64,000 nt of DNA from assembly GCA_035480575.1 (NCBI GenBank), contig DATIHR010000023.1, forward strand, positions 62,001-126,000, written 5' to 3'. Each line of letters begins with the position of its first letter. The first letter of the stretch is position 1. Positions 25,723 through 34,149 of this stretch are shown here, in pieces. This DNA is from PMNU01 sp035480575. GTDB lineage: Bacteria > Patescibacteriota > Saccharimonadia > Saccharimonadales > UBA4665. The notes beneath the pieces are model-generated. The model saw only the letters and a list, made by a program, of their open reading frames with translations, did no database searches and was not told the origin of the DNA. The translations under genes were made by a program, and so were the position numbers.

Positions 25723-26364
25723 ATGCCTAAACAACAAACTCGCTACATTACATCACGCCTGCGGTTACTGGTGAGCATAGGCTTTGGCCTTGCTGCCGGC
25801 TTGAGTTTTGCTTTTGTCGGCCTTGCCAAGTACGGGCTACTGGCAGCCTGGGATGCGGCAGCACTTACCTATGCGGCATCGGTGTTTTTGGGCGTACGAT
25901 CGTTCGATAGCGAAACCACTAAAACACATGCCTTGCGCGAAAATCCCGGCAGAGTTGCGAGCGATGGCATTCTGTTAGTCGCCAGCCTGGCGAGCTTGTT
26001 TGCAGTGGGTGTGTTGATTGCACAATCGGCGCATGCTGCTCCACTGGAACGGACTGTTGCGATTGCCTTGGGGCTGGTGAGCGTGGTGGTGTCATGGAGT
26101 AATGTCCATACTACTTTTATGCTCGAATACGCCCGGCAATACTACGGCGAGCCCGAAGGTGGTATATCGTTTGGGCATGCGCCCAGTTATGCCGATTTTG
26201 CGTACCTGGCCTTTACTGTCGGCATGACGTTCCAGGTGTCGGATACGGCTATTACCCATCGCTCCATACGCAGCACAGTGCTAAAGCATGCGTTGCTTTC
26301 ATATGTGTTTGGCACGGCGATCATCGCTGCGACCATCAATTTTTTGGCTGGGCTGAGTAAATAA
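25723..26364 (+). CDS. DUF1345-family membrane protein
   Basis: A 213-residue integral membrane protein with about five hydrophobic segments (residues 12-32, 38-55, 80-100, 108-128, 188-208). The conserved block YADFAYLAFTVGMTFQVSD (about residues 155-173) together with VHTTFMLEYARQYY identifies the DUF1345 family, whose role is unknown. It follows the preceding membrane protein by 29 bases and may be co-transcribed. Confidence 0.85.
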   Translation: MPKQQTRYITSRLRLLVSIGFGLAAGLSFAFVGLAKYGLLAAWDAAALTYAASVFLGVRSFDSETTKTHALRENPGRVASDGILLVASLASLFAVGVLIAQSAHAAPLERTVAIALGLVSVVVSWSNVHTTFMLEYARQYYGEPEGGISFGHAPSYADFAYLAFTVGMTFQVSDTAITHRSIRSTVLKHALLSYVFGTAIIAATINFLAGLSK

Positions 26365-26549
26365 GCGGTTCCCCGGCGTATCGGGAGGGATTCACCTCTT
26401 GCTTCACTCGACCCATGCCGGGATGGCGGACTTCGTCCTTTTCCACTCCGGCGTGCTCGAAGCAAGCTTCTGCGCGCGTCCTCGTTCCAACGAACCCTCG
26501 ATACGCATCGCTTGTAGTGCTGCTTCGAGGGTTCGAACCACACTTTCAA
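26365..26549. repeat. Intergenic region with second copy of the tRNA-linked repeat
   Basis: No gene. 26388-26414 matches 24980-25006 on the opposite strand at 25 of 27 positions. GAGGGTTCGAACC near 26526-26538 is a T-arm-like remnant. Open frames across this stretch read into the neighbouring tRNA and are artefacts. Confidence 0.5.
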
Positions 26550-26590
26550 CCAAACAAAAACGCCCACCATTGGTGGACATTTTTGTTTGG
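26550..26590 (-). terminator. Terminator after tRNA-Ser(CGA)
   Basis: CAAACAAAAA with TTTTTGTTTG flank an inner CCACC/GGTGG stem, giving a strong hairpin with T runs in either direction. It directly follows the CCA end of the minus-strand tRNA. Confidence 0.8.
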
Positions 26591-26678
26591 CGGAGAGGGA
26601 GGGATTCGAACCCTCGATAGAGTTGCCCCTATACTGCATTTCGAGTGCAGCGCACTAGACCAACTATGCGACCTCTCC
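26588..26678 (-). tRNA. tRNA-Ser (anticodon CGA)
   Basis: A 91-base class II tRNA on the minus strand with encoded CCA. Acceptor GGAGAGG (complement of 26678-26672) pairs with CCTCTCC. The loop CTCGAAA gives anticodon CGA (complement of 26641-26643), reading UCG. Its acceptor stem is identical to that of tRNA-Ser(GCT). Confidence 0.96.
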
Positions 26679-26795
26679 GGAGGGCGCCATGTCGGCGCCC
26701 GAGTATTTGCAATTCTGATTGGCCATGCGCATAAGGCGCTGGCCGCACGTATACTCCGGCATATTGTAACAAACTTCTTATCGTGATAAAATTAC

Positions 26796-26905
26796 CTCTG
26801 TTGTTCACCTCCCGGAAGGGAAAAAGAGCAGCGGCGGTTTCGGCGCAGCCGAAAGGCGAATTTACTTCGCCAGCCGCGATGAGAAAAAACCGTAGGTTTT
26901 GTCTC
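26796..26905. other. Densely structured non-coding segment before tRNA-Arg
   Basis: No gene. An outer stem GCGGC (26831-26835) with GCCGC (26873-26877) encloses two perfect hairpins, TTTCGGC-gca-GCCGAAA (26838-26854) and GGCGAA-tttac-TTCGCC (26855-26871), giving a three-way junction. It is followed by a terminator-like hairpin, GAGAAAAAACC-gta-GGTTTTGTCTC (26881-26905). It could be a small RNA or the end of a minus-strand transcript. Confidence 0.4.
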
Positions 26906-26910
26906 ATTAA

Positions 26911-26985
<75 letters not shown>

Positions 26986-26987
<2 letters not shown>

Positions 26988-27027
26988 ACTAAAAAGGCTC
27001 ATCACTAGATGGGCTTTTTTAGTTGGT
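26986..27027 (+). terminator. Terminator after tRNA-Arg
   Basis: CCAACTAAAAAGGCTCAT pairs with ATGGGCTTTTTTAGTTGG with one G-U pair and one mismatch, and contains a T run. It starts at the CCA end of the tRNA. Confidence 0.8.
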
Positions 27028-27076
27028 ACTTTTGGTAACAATTCGAGCCACTGCCACTGGCAGTGTGAGTTTCCTG

Positions 27077-27838
27077 CTACATCCCCGCCGTAAACGGTTT
27101 CAACCCCTGCTCCGTCAGCCTCGCCAATTTTTTCATCGCCAATGTGTTCTCAAATACCAGGTTGCCACTAGGGTCCTGGACGACATCAACAATTCGAGCC
27201 CCGGCTTTTGCCATGAGCCAATTCATAACAGTACCTTTGCGGTCGCCTGCGGTAAGCAAATACGCAAGGGCTTCGGTTTTTCGGGTGCCTTTAGCAATAA
27301 CAGGTCCCAATCTCTCGTATTCGGTATTATTCTGGTGGGCGAATATGTCTTCGGCGGCGACGAATTGTGCTTGCAAACCATACGCCTCGGCTGTTCGCCG
27401 GACGCGCTTTACATGGTACGCGAGCGTTTCTATCAGGATATTATGGGGAGTTATGGGTAATTGATCGAGAAAATCCAGCACGCCGATTGTTTGCAGGTAG
27501 GTGTTGTTGAGCGGCCGCTTGTCGGCAGTGCGGTGTAACGGAACGAAATGTTCATTGTCGCCACCAAGATGCGCCACCATTAAATCGGTAGTATCAGGTA
27601 AACCTGTGTCTTCAAAACAAGTCTCGCCCGGCAGTATCAGTTTACTGTTGGGGTACTTGTTTTGTACGACATTCGCAGCTTCGATTGACATACGGGACAG
27701 GGCCGATAGCCGCGCCCTAACCTGGCCATTGTTATGTTCAATATTCGAGCTGTGCGGGTACGCTACGATGTAATCAAACGAACGTTCGGCATCAAGCGCC
27801 TGGGACGCAGAGAGAATATTGTTACTAGTTCTACCCAT
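27077..27838 (-). CDS. Unknown protein, possibly DUF218/YdcF-like
   Basis: A 253-residue soluble protein without a signal peptide. FDYIVAYPHSSN near residue 20, VRARLSALSRMSIEA near 40-55, SKLILPGET near 70 and NILIETLAYHVKRVRR near 133-148 recall the Rossmann-like YdcF/DUF218 fold (beta strand, R-rich helix, second strand, then T/ET with R). The match is by eye and weak. It has no obvious operon partner. Confidence 0.55.
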   Translation of the reverse strand: MGRTSNNILSASQALDAERSFDYIVAYPHSSNIEHNNGQVRARLSALSRMSIEAANVVQNKYPNSKLILPGETCFEDTGLPDTTDLMVAHLGGDNEHFVPLHRTADKRPLNNTYLQTIGVLDFLDQLPITPHNILIETLAYHVKRVRRTAEAYGLQAQFVAAEDIFAHQNNTEYERLGPVIAKGTRKTEALAYLLTAGDRKGTVMNWLMAKAGARIVDVVQDPSGNLVFENTLAMKKLARLTEQGLKPFTAGM

Positions 27839-27907
27839 AATGTATGAATTAGTATACTAGAGCATTTTACAAGGATGCAGTTTTGTGTTCGTTGCTATAA
27901 TTACAGT

Positions 27908-27973
27908 ATGGCTAGCGATCAGAAGACCGTCGATTATATAACAGAACAAATGCCGATTACCTTGCCCGGCTAG
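27908..27973 (+). pseudogene. Truncated remnant of a TfoX-like gene
   Basis: A 21-codon frame starting MASDQKTVDYITEQM, which matches the N-terminus of TfoX/Sxy N-domain proteins, but it stops after LPG instead of continuing into the expected ARKMFGEY-type segment. A TATAAT (27896-27901) ends six bases before the ATG, so the leaderless promoter looks intact. The stop overlaps the end of the convergent gene at 27970. I read it as the 5' stump of a lost gene; expression as a micropeptide is possible. Confidence 0.55.
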
Positions 27974-29112
27974 GCAGTTTTTTTATCTGTTGGTTTTTTT
28001 GTTGGCTGTTCTGTGGTGGCTATAGTGTCGGCTTCTTCTACGACGTGCGGGTGTTTAGCTTCGGTCGTAACTGCCTGTTCGGGCTTTTTGTCGGCCTCGG
28101 GCTGTACCTTGGGCCTACGCGTTAGTACGAGCGTTACAATACCTGCAACTAGTAGCGCAATACCAAGACCGATCCACCACGTTTGCGCTTCGTGTAGTAA
28201 GCTTTGTACAACTTTTATGAGCGATTGCTGGAGTGGTTCGTTGACCTTCGGGTTTGATGAGACGGCATTGAGTGCCGCGCTTGTACCCCAGCCGATGATT
28301 ACGCTCGAGACGCCGACGACAATAGCTGCAATCGCCGCCTTGCGTGCCCCCGATTGCCAGGGTTTACCTAACGCAATGATAGCGGCGGCCAGCAACAACG
28401 ATACAATGCCGCTGTAGAGGGCCGCCTTATGAACACGCTGGTAATTTGCTGGTACTTGCTGTAGTTGTTCGCCTAAGGTCTGGCCTTTGTCGTTTTTAAT
28501 GCTGGATGCAGTTAGCTTGGTGTCTTTTAAAAATTCCCCGTTTGCTATTTGGTCGTGAGCTTGATTGGCTGCCGCGTTTGCATCGACTCCGGGCGGTAAA
28601 CAGGTGGCGTTAAATGCGTCGAAGTCGCTTCCCTGCTGGGTGGTAAGGTCTGCGGCTGTACATGCCGGCAACGTGGCGGCTTTGTCACGTACGTAGCTTG
28701 CGAGGCCATCGGCCAGGCGGATTTTGGCGTCTTGCAGGTCGATACTAAAGGCTAGCTGTTGGCTGTCCCCCTGTAGCCAGGCATACACACCGTCCAGCGT
28801 TTTGTTAATGTTGGTTTCCAGATACTCCGGCGGAAAAGCGTTGTTAACGATAGCTTTTACGCGGCTGTCGCTGAGCGGGATGTCCATTTCTTGCTTGCCC
28901 GGCTGTTCGGCTTGCCGAGCTTGGTCTTTTTGCGCCTGGGCGAGTGCGTCGCTGACGATGGTTTTGTACACGCCGCTATCGTGTAGTGCGTTTTTGACGC
29001 TCGTTGCCGAGCCTATGGCATGCTGGAGCCCCATAAGCATGACAAACCAAAAAAGGGTGATTGAAAAGAGTGTGGCTGCCATCACCAATGCAGCTTTTCT
29101 AAAGATGTCCAT
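27970..29112 (-). CDS. Unknown membrane protein with large extracytoplasmic domain
   Basis: A 380-residue protein from ATG 29112 (MDIFRKAALVMAATLFSITL); the frame continues 57 bases upstream but the helix start favours this codon. One transmembrane helix lies at the N-terminus, followed by about 200 soluble residues (one cysteine pair, many Asp/Gln), then three hydrophobic helices (YSGIVSLLLAAAIIAL; AAIAAIVVGVSSVIIGWG; WWIGLGIALLVAGIVTLVL). A charged Pro/Thr/Lys tail follows. I do not recognise the family. Confidence 0.75.
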   Translation of the reverse strand: MDIFRKAALVMAATLFSITLFWFVMLMGLQHAIGSATSVKNALHDSGVYKTIVSDALAQAQKDQARQAEQPGKQEMDIPLSDSRVKAIVNNAFPPEYLETNINKTLDGVYAWLQGDSQQLAFSIDLQDAKIRLADGLASYVRDKAATLPACTAADLTTQQGSDFDAFNATCLPPGVDANAAANQAHDQIANGEFLKDTKLTASSIKNDKGQTLGEQLQQVPANYQRVHKAALYSGIVSLLLAAAIIALGKPWQSGARKAAIAAIVVGVSSVIIGWGTSAALNAVSSNPKVNEPLQQSLIKVVQSLLHEAQTWWIGLGIALLVAGIVTLVLTRRPKVQPEADKKPEQAVTTEAKHPHVVEEADTIATTEQPTKKPTDKKTA

Positions 29113-29211
29113 AAATGTAACTATACAGCTAATGGCTGATGCGTCGACATCTTTTAAAAAAATGGCCATTTAGTGCTAGTTATTGCTAGGGCAAGCTGGT
29201 ATCATATGGCT

Positions 29212-30057
29212 ATGAACGAGGAGAAGTTGGGCCGCCGGCTACAGGCGGCTCGGGTGCAGGCAGGCCTGACACAGCAATCGCTGTGTCATAAGGCGAACCT
29301 TAGCTACTCGACGCTTACCAAAATTGAGCGCGGTGCTATTAAATCGCCCTCCATATTTACCATTCAAAACATTGCCAACGCGTTGGGCTTGGGGCTTGAT
29401 GAACTTATGGGTAACGCCCCTGCCCGCCGCGTGAAAGACCGGTCTAAAAGCGGCGTATCGTTTGTGTATTTCGATATTAACGGTTGTTTAGTGCGCTTCT
29501 TCCACCGCGCTTTTACCCTGCTTGAGTCGCAGACTGGCGCACCTGCCGACATGATAGAAACCACCTTTTGGCACTACAACGACCAAGTCTGCCGGGGCGA
29601 GATGGACCTGACAACTTTTAACCGCAAGCTTGCCCAGGCACTACAATCACCCCACCCCATAGATTGGGAAGCGTGTTATATGGACTCTATAGAGCCCATT
29701 AAGGTGATGCAGGAGCTGGTAGCGTGGGCTGCCGACCACTACCGGGTCGGACTGCTTACGAACATTATGCCGGGCTTCATAGATGTCATGCTTGAGAAAC
29801 ACCTACTACCTAACCTGCAGTACGACGCCATTGTGGATTCGTCGGTTGTAAAAGCCATTAAGCCGGAATCTAAAATATACGACGTCGCTACCGATAAGGC
29901 CAGCTGCCCGGCAAACGAAATACTGCTCGTAGACGATTCGCGCATTAACCTGATGGCTGCAGAAAAGCAAGGCTGGCATGTACTGTGGATTGACTCGTAC
30001 CGCCCCGAAGAATCTGTCCGCCGTATTAAGAGCGCGCTTGAACCCGCTGGCAATTAG
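29212..30057 (+). CDS. XRE helix-turn-helix fused to a HAD-like domain
   Basis: A 281-residue protein. Residues about 5-62 are an XRE/Cro HTH domain (LGRRLQAARVQAGLTQQSL, LTKIERGAIKSPSIFTI). Residues about 84-275 are a HAD-superfamily domain: motif I FDINGCLV (Asp88, but Asn90 where the general acid Asp is expected), motif II LLTN, motif III Lys in VKAIKPESKIY, motif IV ILLVDDSRIN. This suggests a DNA-binding regulator that senses a phosphorylated ligand with a weakened or dead phosphatase domain. ATG 29212 is chosen because an extended -10 (TGGTATCAT, ending 29205) lies six bases before it; ATG 29206 is the alternative. The end overlaps the convergent fur gene by 32 bases. Confidence 0.85.
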   Translation: MNEEKLGRRLQAARVQAGLTQQSLCHKANLSYSTLTKIERGAIKSPSIFTIQNIANALGLGLDELMGNAPARRVKDRSKSGVSFVYFDINGCLVRFFHRAFTLLESQTGAPADMIETTFWHYNDQVCRGEMDLTTFNRKLAQALQSPHPIDWEACYMDSIEPIKVMQELVAWAADHYRVGLLTNIMPGFIDVMLEKHLLPNLQYDAIVDSSVVKAIKPESKIYDVATDKASCPANEILLVDDSRINLMAAEKQGWHVLWIDSYRPEESVRRIKSALEPAGN

Positions 30058-30442
30058 CGCATAATCCTTGAATTTCTATCTGGTGAGCGCTTGGCGCAAA
30101 GCCGTGCCTGACAGCTAGTTTATTGATGGCCGCCTCTAGATCGGCTTCGTTGATGGCAATGGCCCGGCCGCATTGGGTACACGTTAGGTGGTGGTGATGC
30201 GCCGCGAATTTGTCTGTTAGCTCTAGTTTGTATTTCCAGCCGGTACTAACGCGTTGCACGATGCCAAGGCGTTCAAAGAGGTTGATCGTGCGATAGACGC
30301 TGGCGCGATCTACACCGCTCGCCCGCTCCGCGAGTTCGTGCATAGATACTGCCTCTTGGCCGGAGAGGACGCCAAAGACGGTTAGGCGAGCTTTGGTAAC
30401 GCTTTGGCCATTGGCTTTTAGGAGTGTCTGTAGGGCATCCAT
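30026..30442 (-). CDS. Fur-family metal-responsive repressor
   Basis: A 138-residue regulator from ATG 30442 (MDALQTLLKANGQSVTKAR). A winged helix spans about residues 10-80 (GVDRASVYRTINLFERLGIV). The metal-binding half has AAHHHHLTCTQCG and a C-terminal CANC, giving a Cys4-type structural zinc site plus a His cluster. It is divergent from a ZIP transporter through a shared promoter region, so a zinc- or iron-sensing role is likely; the metal cannot be told from sequence. A longer upstream frame exists but runs through the promoter. Confidence 0.92.
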   Translation of the reverse strand: MDALQTLLKANGQSVTKARLTVFGVLSGQEAVSMHELAERASGVDRASVYRTINLFERLGIVQRVSTGWKYKLELTDKFAAHHHHLTCTQCGRAIAINEADLEAAINKLAVRHGFAPSAHQIEIQGLCANCQRVQARS

Positions 30443-30448
30443 GTTGCA

Positions 30449-30502
30449 ACTATAGTATTTATTGCGACAGATTTGCAAATATCTACGATCTGCCGCTATG
30501 GT
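30449..30502. promoter_or_regulatory. Overlapping divergent promoters of the Fur-family gene and ZIP transporter
   Basis: TTGCAA at 30473-30478 is palindromic and acts as -35 for both strands. Minus: 18 bases, TATAGT (30454-30449), six bases, ATG of fur. Plus: 18 bases, TATGGT (30497-30502), six bases, ATG of the transporter. Both mRNAs should be leaderless. The shared centre is also a natural place for a Fur-family operator. Confidence 0.6.
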
Positions 30503-30508
30503 AATGGC

Positions 30509-31246
30509 ATGATAGCAATACTTTTTACGGCATTTATGTTTGTTTCTACCCTGTTTGGCGGCTGGTTCGCCATCCGCCACAAACGACACCTCCGCCACAT
30601 ACTTGGTTTTACGGCGGGCATTATTATTGGCGTGTTGACGTTCGATGTATTGCCGGAGCTGTTTGGCATTATCAATACGTTTGCCATTGACTCGGTATGG
30701 CCAATGGTCGCGCTAGTCGTCGGATTTTTAGGTTTTCATATTATTGAGAAGACGGTGCTTATGCACCATGAGCATGAGACGCAATACGGGAGGCACAAAC
30801 ATCCCCAGGTGGGCGTCCTATCGTCGCTTGCGCTGGGCGGGCACAGTCTGTTGGATGGTGTTGGTATTGGCCTGGCGTTCCAGGTTAACGCACAGGTGGG
30901 CGTGGCAGTGTCGCTGGCGTTAATTGCGCACAAATTTGCCGATGGCCTGAATGCTGCCAGCCTGATGCTTGCCCATAAAAATTCGGTACAACGTACGATG
31001 TACCTGGTGCTCTTGAACGCGGTGCTGCCTATTGTTGGCGCGCTGTCTACCCTGTTTTTTACGGTGCACGAGCAATATTTGGCGTATTACCTGGCCTTTT
31101 TTGGCGGTTTTTTGCTGTACATTGGCGCCAGCGATATCTTGCCCCAGGCGCACGACGAAAAGTCAGACCGCTTAACCATTTTGCTTACTGTTGCCGGCGT
31201 GGCTTTTATGTTTGTGGCGCTCCGGTTCGTCGCTGGGCTTAGCTAA
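30509..31246 (+). CDS. ZIP-family metal transporter
   Basis: A 245-residue integral membrane protein of about eight helices, starting at ATG 30509 (MIAILFTAFMFVSTLF). The two ZIP metal-binding helices are visible as GGHSLLDGVGIGLAF and ALIAHKFADGLNAA, and a His-rich loop (MHHEHETQYGRHKH, about residues 84-97) lies between helices 3 and 4. It should import zinc or another divalent metal. Its promoter is shared head-to-head with the Fur-family gene. The 3' end overlaps the valS end by eight bases. Confidence 0.9.
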   Translation: MIAILFTAFMFVSTLFGGWFAIRHKRHLRHILGFTAGIIIGVLTFDVLPELFGIINTFAIDSVWPMVALVVGFLGFHIIEKTVLMHHEHETQYGRHKHPQVGVLSSLALGGHSLLDGVGIGLAFQVNAQVGVAVSLALIAHKFADGLNAASLMLAHKNSVQRTMYLVLLNAVLPIVGALSTLFFTVHEQYLAYYLAFFGGFLLYIGASDILPQAHDEKSDRLTILLTVAGVAFMFVALRFVAGLS

Positions 31247-33785
31247 AGCGTTTTAGCTCTTGCTTGATGGCGTCTTGGCGGGCAATGGCGTCGGCTAATT
31301 GTTGCTTTGTTTGGGCTACTACGGCTTCTGGGGCGTTTTGCACGTACGATTTGTTAGCTAGGCGCTCTTTAAGTCTTAAAACAGCCGTAGCAGCCTCTAC
31401 GGCTTGCTCAGACAGTTTTTTGGCGTAGGCCGCGGCTTTTTCTTTGCTAACGTCCAGCCGGACGTCGTAGCGGGTTGTGGTTAATTTAACGCCAGGTACT
31501 AAATCGTCTTCGGCGATGTCCGACAGACGGGCTAGCCGACCAAGAAGTTCACGGTTAGCGGCAATGACTGGTGCTTTAGTGAAGTACAGTACGGTAGTGG
31601 GCACGCCGACTGCCTTCATGATGGCTCGCGCCTCGGTAACAATTTGTTTTATGTCCTCAAAGGCACTTGCCCGCTTGGTGTCGGCTGAGGGTATGGCTGG
31701 CCAGAGGGCGCTCGTGAGCACTGGCTCTTTGGGGTTTTCGAGCGTTTGCCAGATTGTTTCGGTTACAAATGGCGCAAAGGGATGGGTAAGCTTAAGAGTA
31801 GCCTCTAGGCCGTATGCAAGCATGGGTATGTTTTCTTCGGCTTTGCTGGCCTCTATGTACCAATCGGCGAAATCATCCCATACAAAGTGGTAAAGCGTGT
31901 CGTATGCTTCGGCAAACCGGTAGGTGTCGAGGTAGTCGGCAATGGCATCGGCGGTGTGGCGCAAACGAGACAGCAACCAATGATCGGCATCGGTTACAGG
32001 GGTGGGGGTGGCGCTTCCCTTTTTGTTGCCAACCTTATCCTCCACGTAGCGGGCAATATTCCAGAGCTTATTGGCAAAATTGCGCGCGCCTACTACTTTT
32101 GGCAAGCCGAATGGCTGGTTGTTGCCGGCAGTTTGGCCGGTAATAATCCCCATGCGCAGCGCATCCGAGCCGTAGGCATCCACTATTTCCAGGGGGTTTA
32201 CTACGTTGCCTTTGCTTTTGCTCATTTTTTGGCCGTGTTCGTCGAGGACCAAGCCGTGTAAGTAGACTGCTTTAAATGGTACCTCGCCGGTAATGTACAA
32301 GCCCAGCATAAGCATACGGCTGACCCAGGGGTATAAGATGTCGAAACCTGTTTCCATAACGCTTAGGGGGTAGAACTTCTTGAAGTCGCTGTCGTCTTTT
32401 TGCCCGTAGTTTAGCGTGGCGTAGGGCCACGAGCTGCTACTGAACCACGTATCAAATACATCGGGGTCGCGGCGATACGTTTTGCCGTCTATCTCTATAA
32501 TTTCTTGGTCTACCCGCTCGTCATATATCCAATCGTCATGATCGTCTACATTTTGGAATGCTGGGATGGGAATGCCCCAGGCAATCTGGCGGCTAATGTT
32601 CCAATCTTTGAGACCTTCTAAGTAGTTGATGAGCTGTTGTTTTTTAGATTCGGGGTAGAAGGTTATTTCCCCTGCTTTGACAGCCTTTATTGCCCGCTGC
32701 GCCAGCGGCTGCATTTCTACAAACCACTGCTCCATAAGCATGGGCTCGATGACGGTGCCGCACTTATAGCATTTGCCGATGCGGTTTTTGTAGTGTTCGT
32801 CTACTTTAACCAGTAACCCCTTCTCTTTTAGGGCCTCTACAACAGCTTTGCGAGCCTCCATAACGGTCATACCTTCGAATCTGCCGGTAAGGTGGTTGAG
32901 GGTGCCATCGTGGTTAATGACCCGCTTGACGGGTAGGTCGTGGCGTTGGGCAACATCCCAGTCGTCGAAGGAGTGTGCCGGTGTAATCTTAACAACGCCG
33001 GTACCGAAGGCAGGGTCAACCATTTCGTCGGCTACGACCTGTACCCTAAAGGGTCCGTTGACGCCCTCTATTTCTAGTACTTTACCGACGTATTTCTTAT
33101 ACCGGTCATCGCCTGGATGGACAGCTACGGCTGTGTCGCCGAATTTGGTCTCGGGGCGGGTTGTGGCCAGTGTAAAAGGCCCGTATTTCATGTAGTACAG
33201 CGGCGTGGTTGCTTCCTCGTACGCCACCTCTATATCTGCAAAGCCGGTCCGGTGGAACGTACAGTAGTTTACGAGCCGTTCGCTGCGGTAAATGAGTTTT
33301 TCGTCCCACATTTTTTTGAACGTTCCGTAGGCGAGCTGCACTACCTTGGGGTCAAGCGTAAAGGTGTAGCGAGACCAATCAACACCGGCGCCCAAGCGGC
33401 GTACCTGGCCCTCGAAGTTAGTGCGATTTTGAGCGACAAAATCCCATATGTTGCTATAGAGTTCTTCGCGGGTAAAATCGAAGCGACTCTTCCCTTCTTT
33501 GGCAAGACGGCGTTCGTAGACTACCTGCGTTTCGAAGCCAGCGTGGTCTGCGCCCGGTAGGAGCAAAGCACTCTCCCCTTTTAGCCGGTGGTAGCGTACA
33601 GCTATGTCCTCTACGCCAAGGGTTAAGGCGTGGCCAATGTGTAGGTCGCCATTAGCGTTGGGTGGTGGGACGACGACGGAGTAGCTCTTGCCTGTTTTAC
33701 GTGGCAAAAAAGCCTGGGATTTCTCCCAGATGGCGTACATGTCGGCCTCGTACAACGAGGGTTCATATACTTTCGGTAACCTCAT
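31239..33785 (-). CDS. valS: Valyl-tRNA synthetase
   Basis: An 848-residue class I aminoacyl-tRNA synthetase. The HIGH motif appears as NANGDLHIGHAL (about residues 43-54), the KMSKS motif as GQKMSKSKGNVVNP near residue 520. The editing domain (about 190-330), a CYKCG zinc pair near residue 340, an anticodon-binding domain and a C-terminal coiled coil (residues about 785-848) are all present. GGGATGGATGT precedes the ATG. A possible terminated leader RNA lies 150 bases upstream. Confidence 0.96.
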   Translation of the reverse strand: MRLPKVYEPSLYEADMYAIWEKSQAFLPRKTGKSYSVVVPPPNANGDLHIGHALTLGVEDIAVRYHRLKGESALLLPGADHAGFETQVVYERRLAKEGKSRFDFTREELYSNIWDFVAQNRTNFEGQVRRLGAGVDWSRYTFTLDPKVVQLAYGTFKKMWDEKLIYRSERLVNYCTFHRTGFADIEVAYEEATTPLYYMKYGPFTLATTRPETKFGDTAVAVHPGDDRYKKYVGKVLEIEGVNGPFRVQVVADEMVDPAFGTGVVKITPAHSFDDWDVAQRHDLPVKRVINHDGTLNHLTGRFEGMTVMEARKAVVEALKEKGLLVKVDEHYKNRIGKCYKCGTVIEPMLMEQWFVEMQPLAQRAIKAVKAGEITFYPESKKQQLINYLEGLKDWNISRQIAWGIPIPAFQNVDDHDDWIYDERVDQEIIEIDGKTYRRDPDVFDTWFSSSSWPYATLNYGQKDDSDFKKFYPLSVMETGFDILYPWVSRMLMLGLYITGEVPFKAVYLHGLVLDEHGQKMSKSKGNVVNPLEIVDAYGSDALRMGIITGQTAGNNQPFGLPKVVGARNFANKLWNIARYVEDKVGNKKGSATPTPVTDADHWLLSRLRHTADAIADYLDTYRFAEAYDTLYHFVWDDFADWYIEASKAEENIPMLAYGLEATLKLTHPFAPFVTETIWQTLENPKEPVLTSALWPAIPSADTKRASAFEDIKQIVTEARAIMKAVGVPTTVLYFTKAPVIAANRELLGRLARLSDIAEDDLVPGVKLTTTRYDVRLDVSKEKAAAYAKKLSEQAVEAATAVLRLKERLANKSYVQNAPEAVVAQTKQQLADAIARQDAIKQELKRFS

Positions 33786-33929
33786 ACATCCATCCCTAAG
33801 TTTTAGATAATTACAACTTTCAGCATATCATCTTGTGGTTGGTTTGGCTACCTCTGTTAATGTGTTGTAGTACTGCTAAAATTCTTAACTTTTTCTAGAG
33901 CTTCGCCGCCCCTGTTAATAAATTTTTGC
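33786..33929. other. valS upstream region
   Basis: About 145 AT-rich bases between a possible terminator and valS. I see no gene. A TATGCT on the minus strand near 33822-33817 could be a -10 box for valS, without a clear -35. Confidence 0.3.
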
Positions 33930-34143
33930 AATATAAAAATACCCCTGTTACGGGGCTTACTGGAAAAGTTAATAATTTCTTTCATATGAAACCGCACAAG
34001 CAACTACATATAGGACCTTCTGTTTGAAAGCCCACCAAAACCTAACCTCTAAATTGTTTTAACTTGTGTTTTTACCAATAATATGGTCTGGTACAAGGTA
34101 CTATCCTATTTGGATCGAAAGTACGACAATTTTTGTTTTTGTG
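33930..34143 (-). ncRNA. Candidate structured small RNA or attenuated leader upstream of valS
   Basis: On the minus strand a promoter TTGCTT (34178-34173), 17-base spacer, TATGCT (34155-34150) would start RNA near 34143. The transcript would fold a hairpin at 34124-34098 (GTACT/AGTAC with inner ATCC/GGAT) and end near 33935 at GCCCC-gtaaca-GGGGT followed by a T-rich tract. The terminator stem is only five base pairs long. It lacks the T-box, tmRNA, SRP RNA and RNase P RNA signatures. It may be a free small RNA or an attenuator for valS. Confidence 0.35.
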
Positions 34144-34149
34144 TCTATA

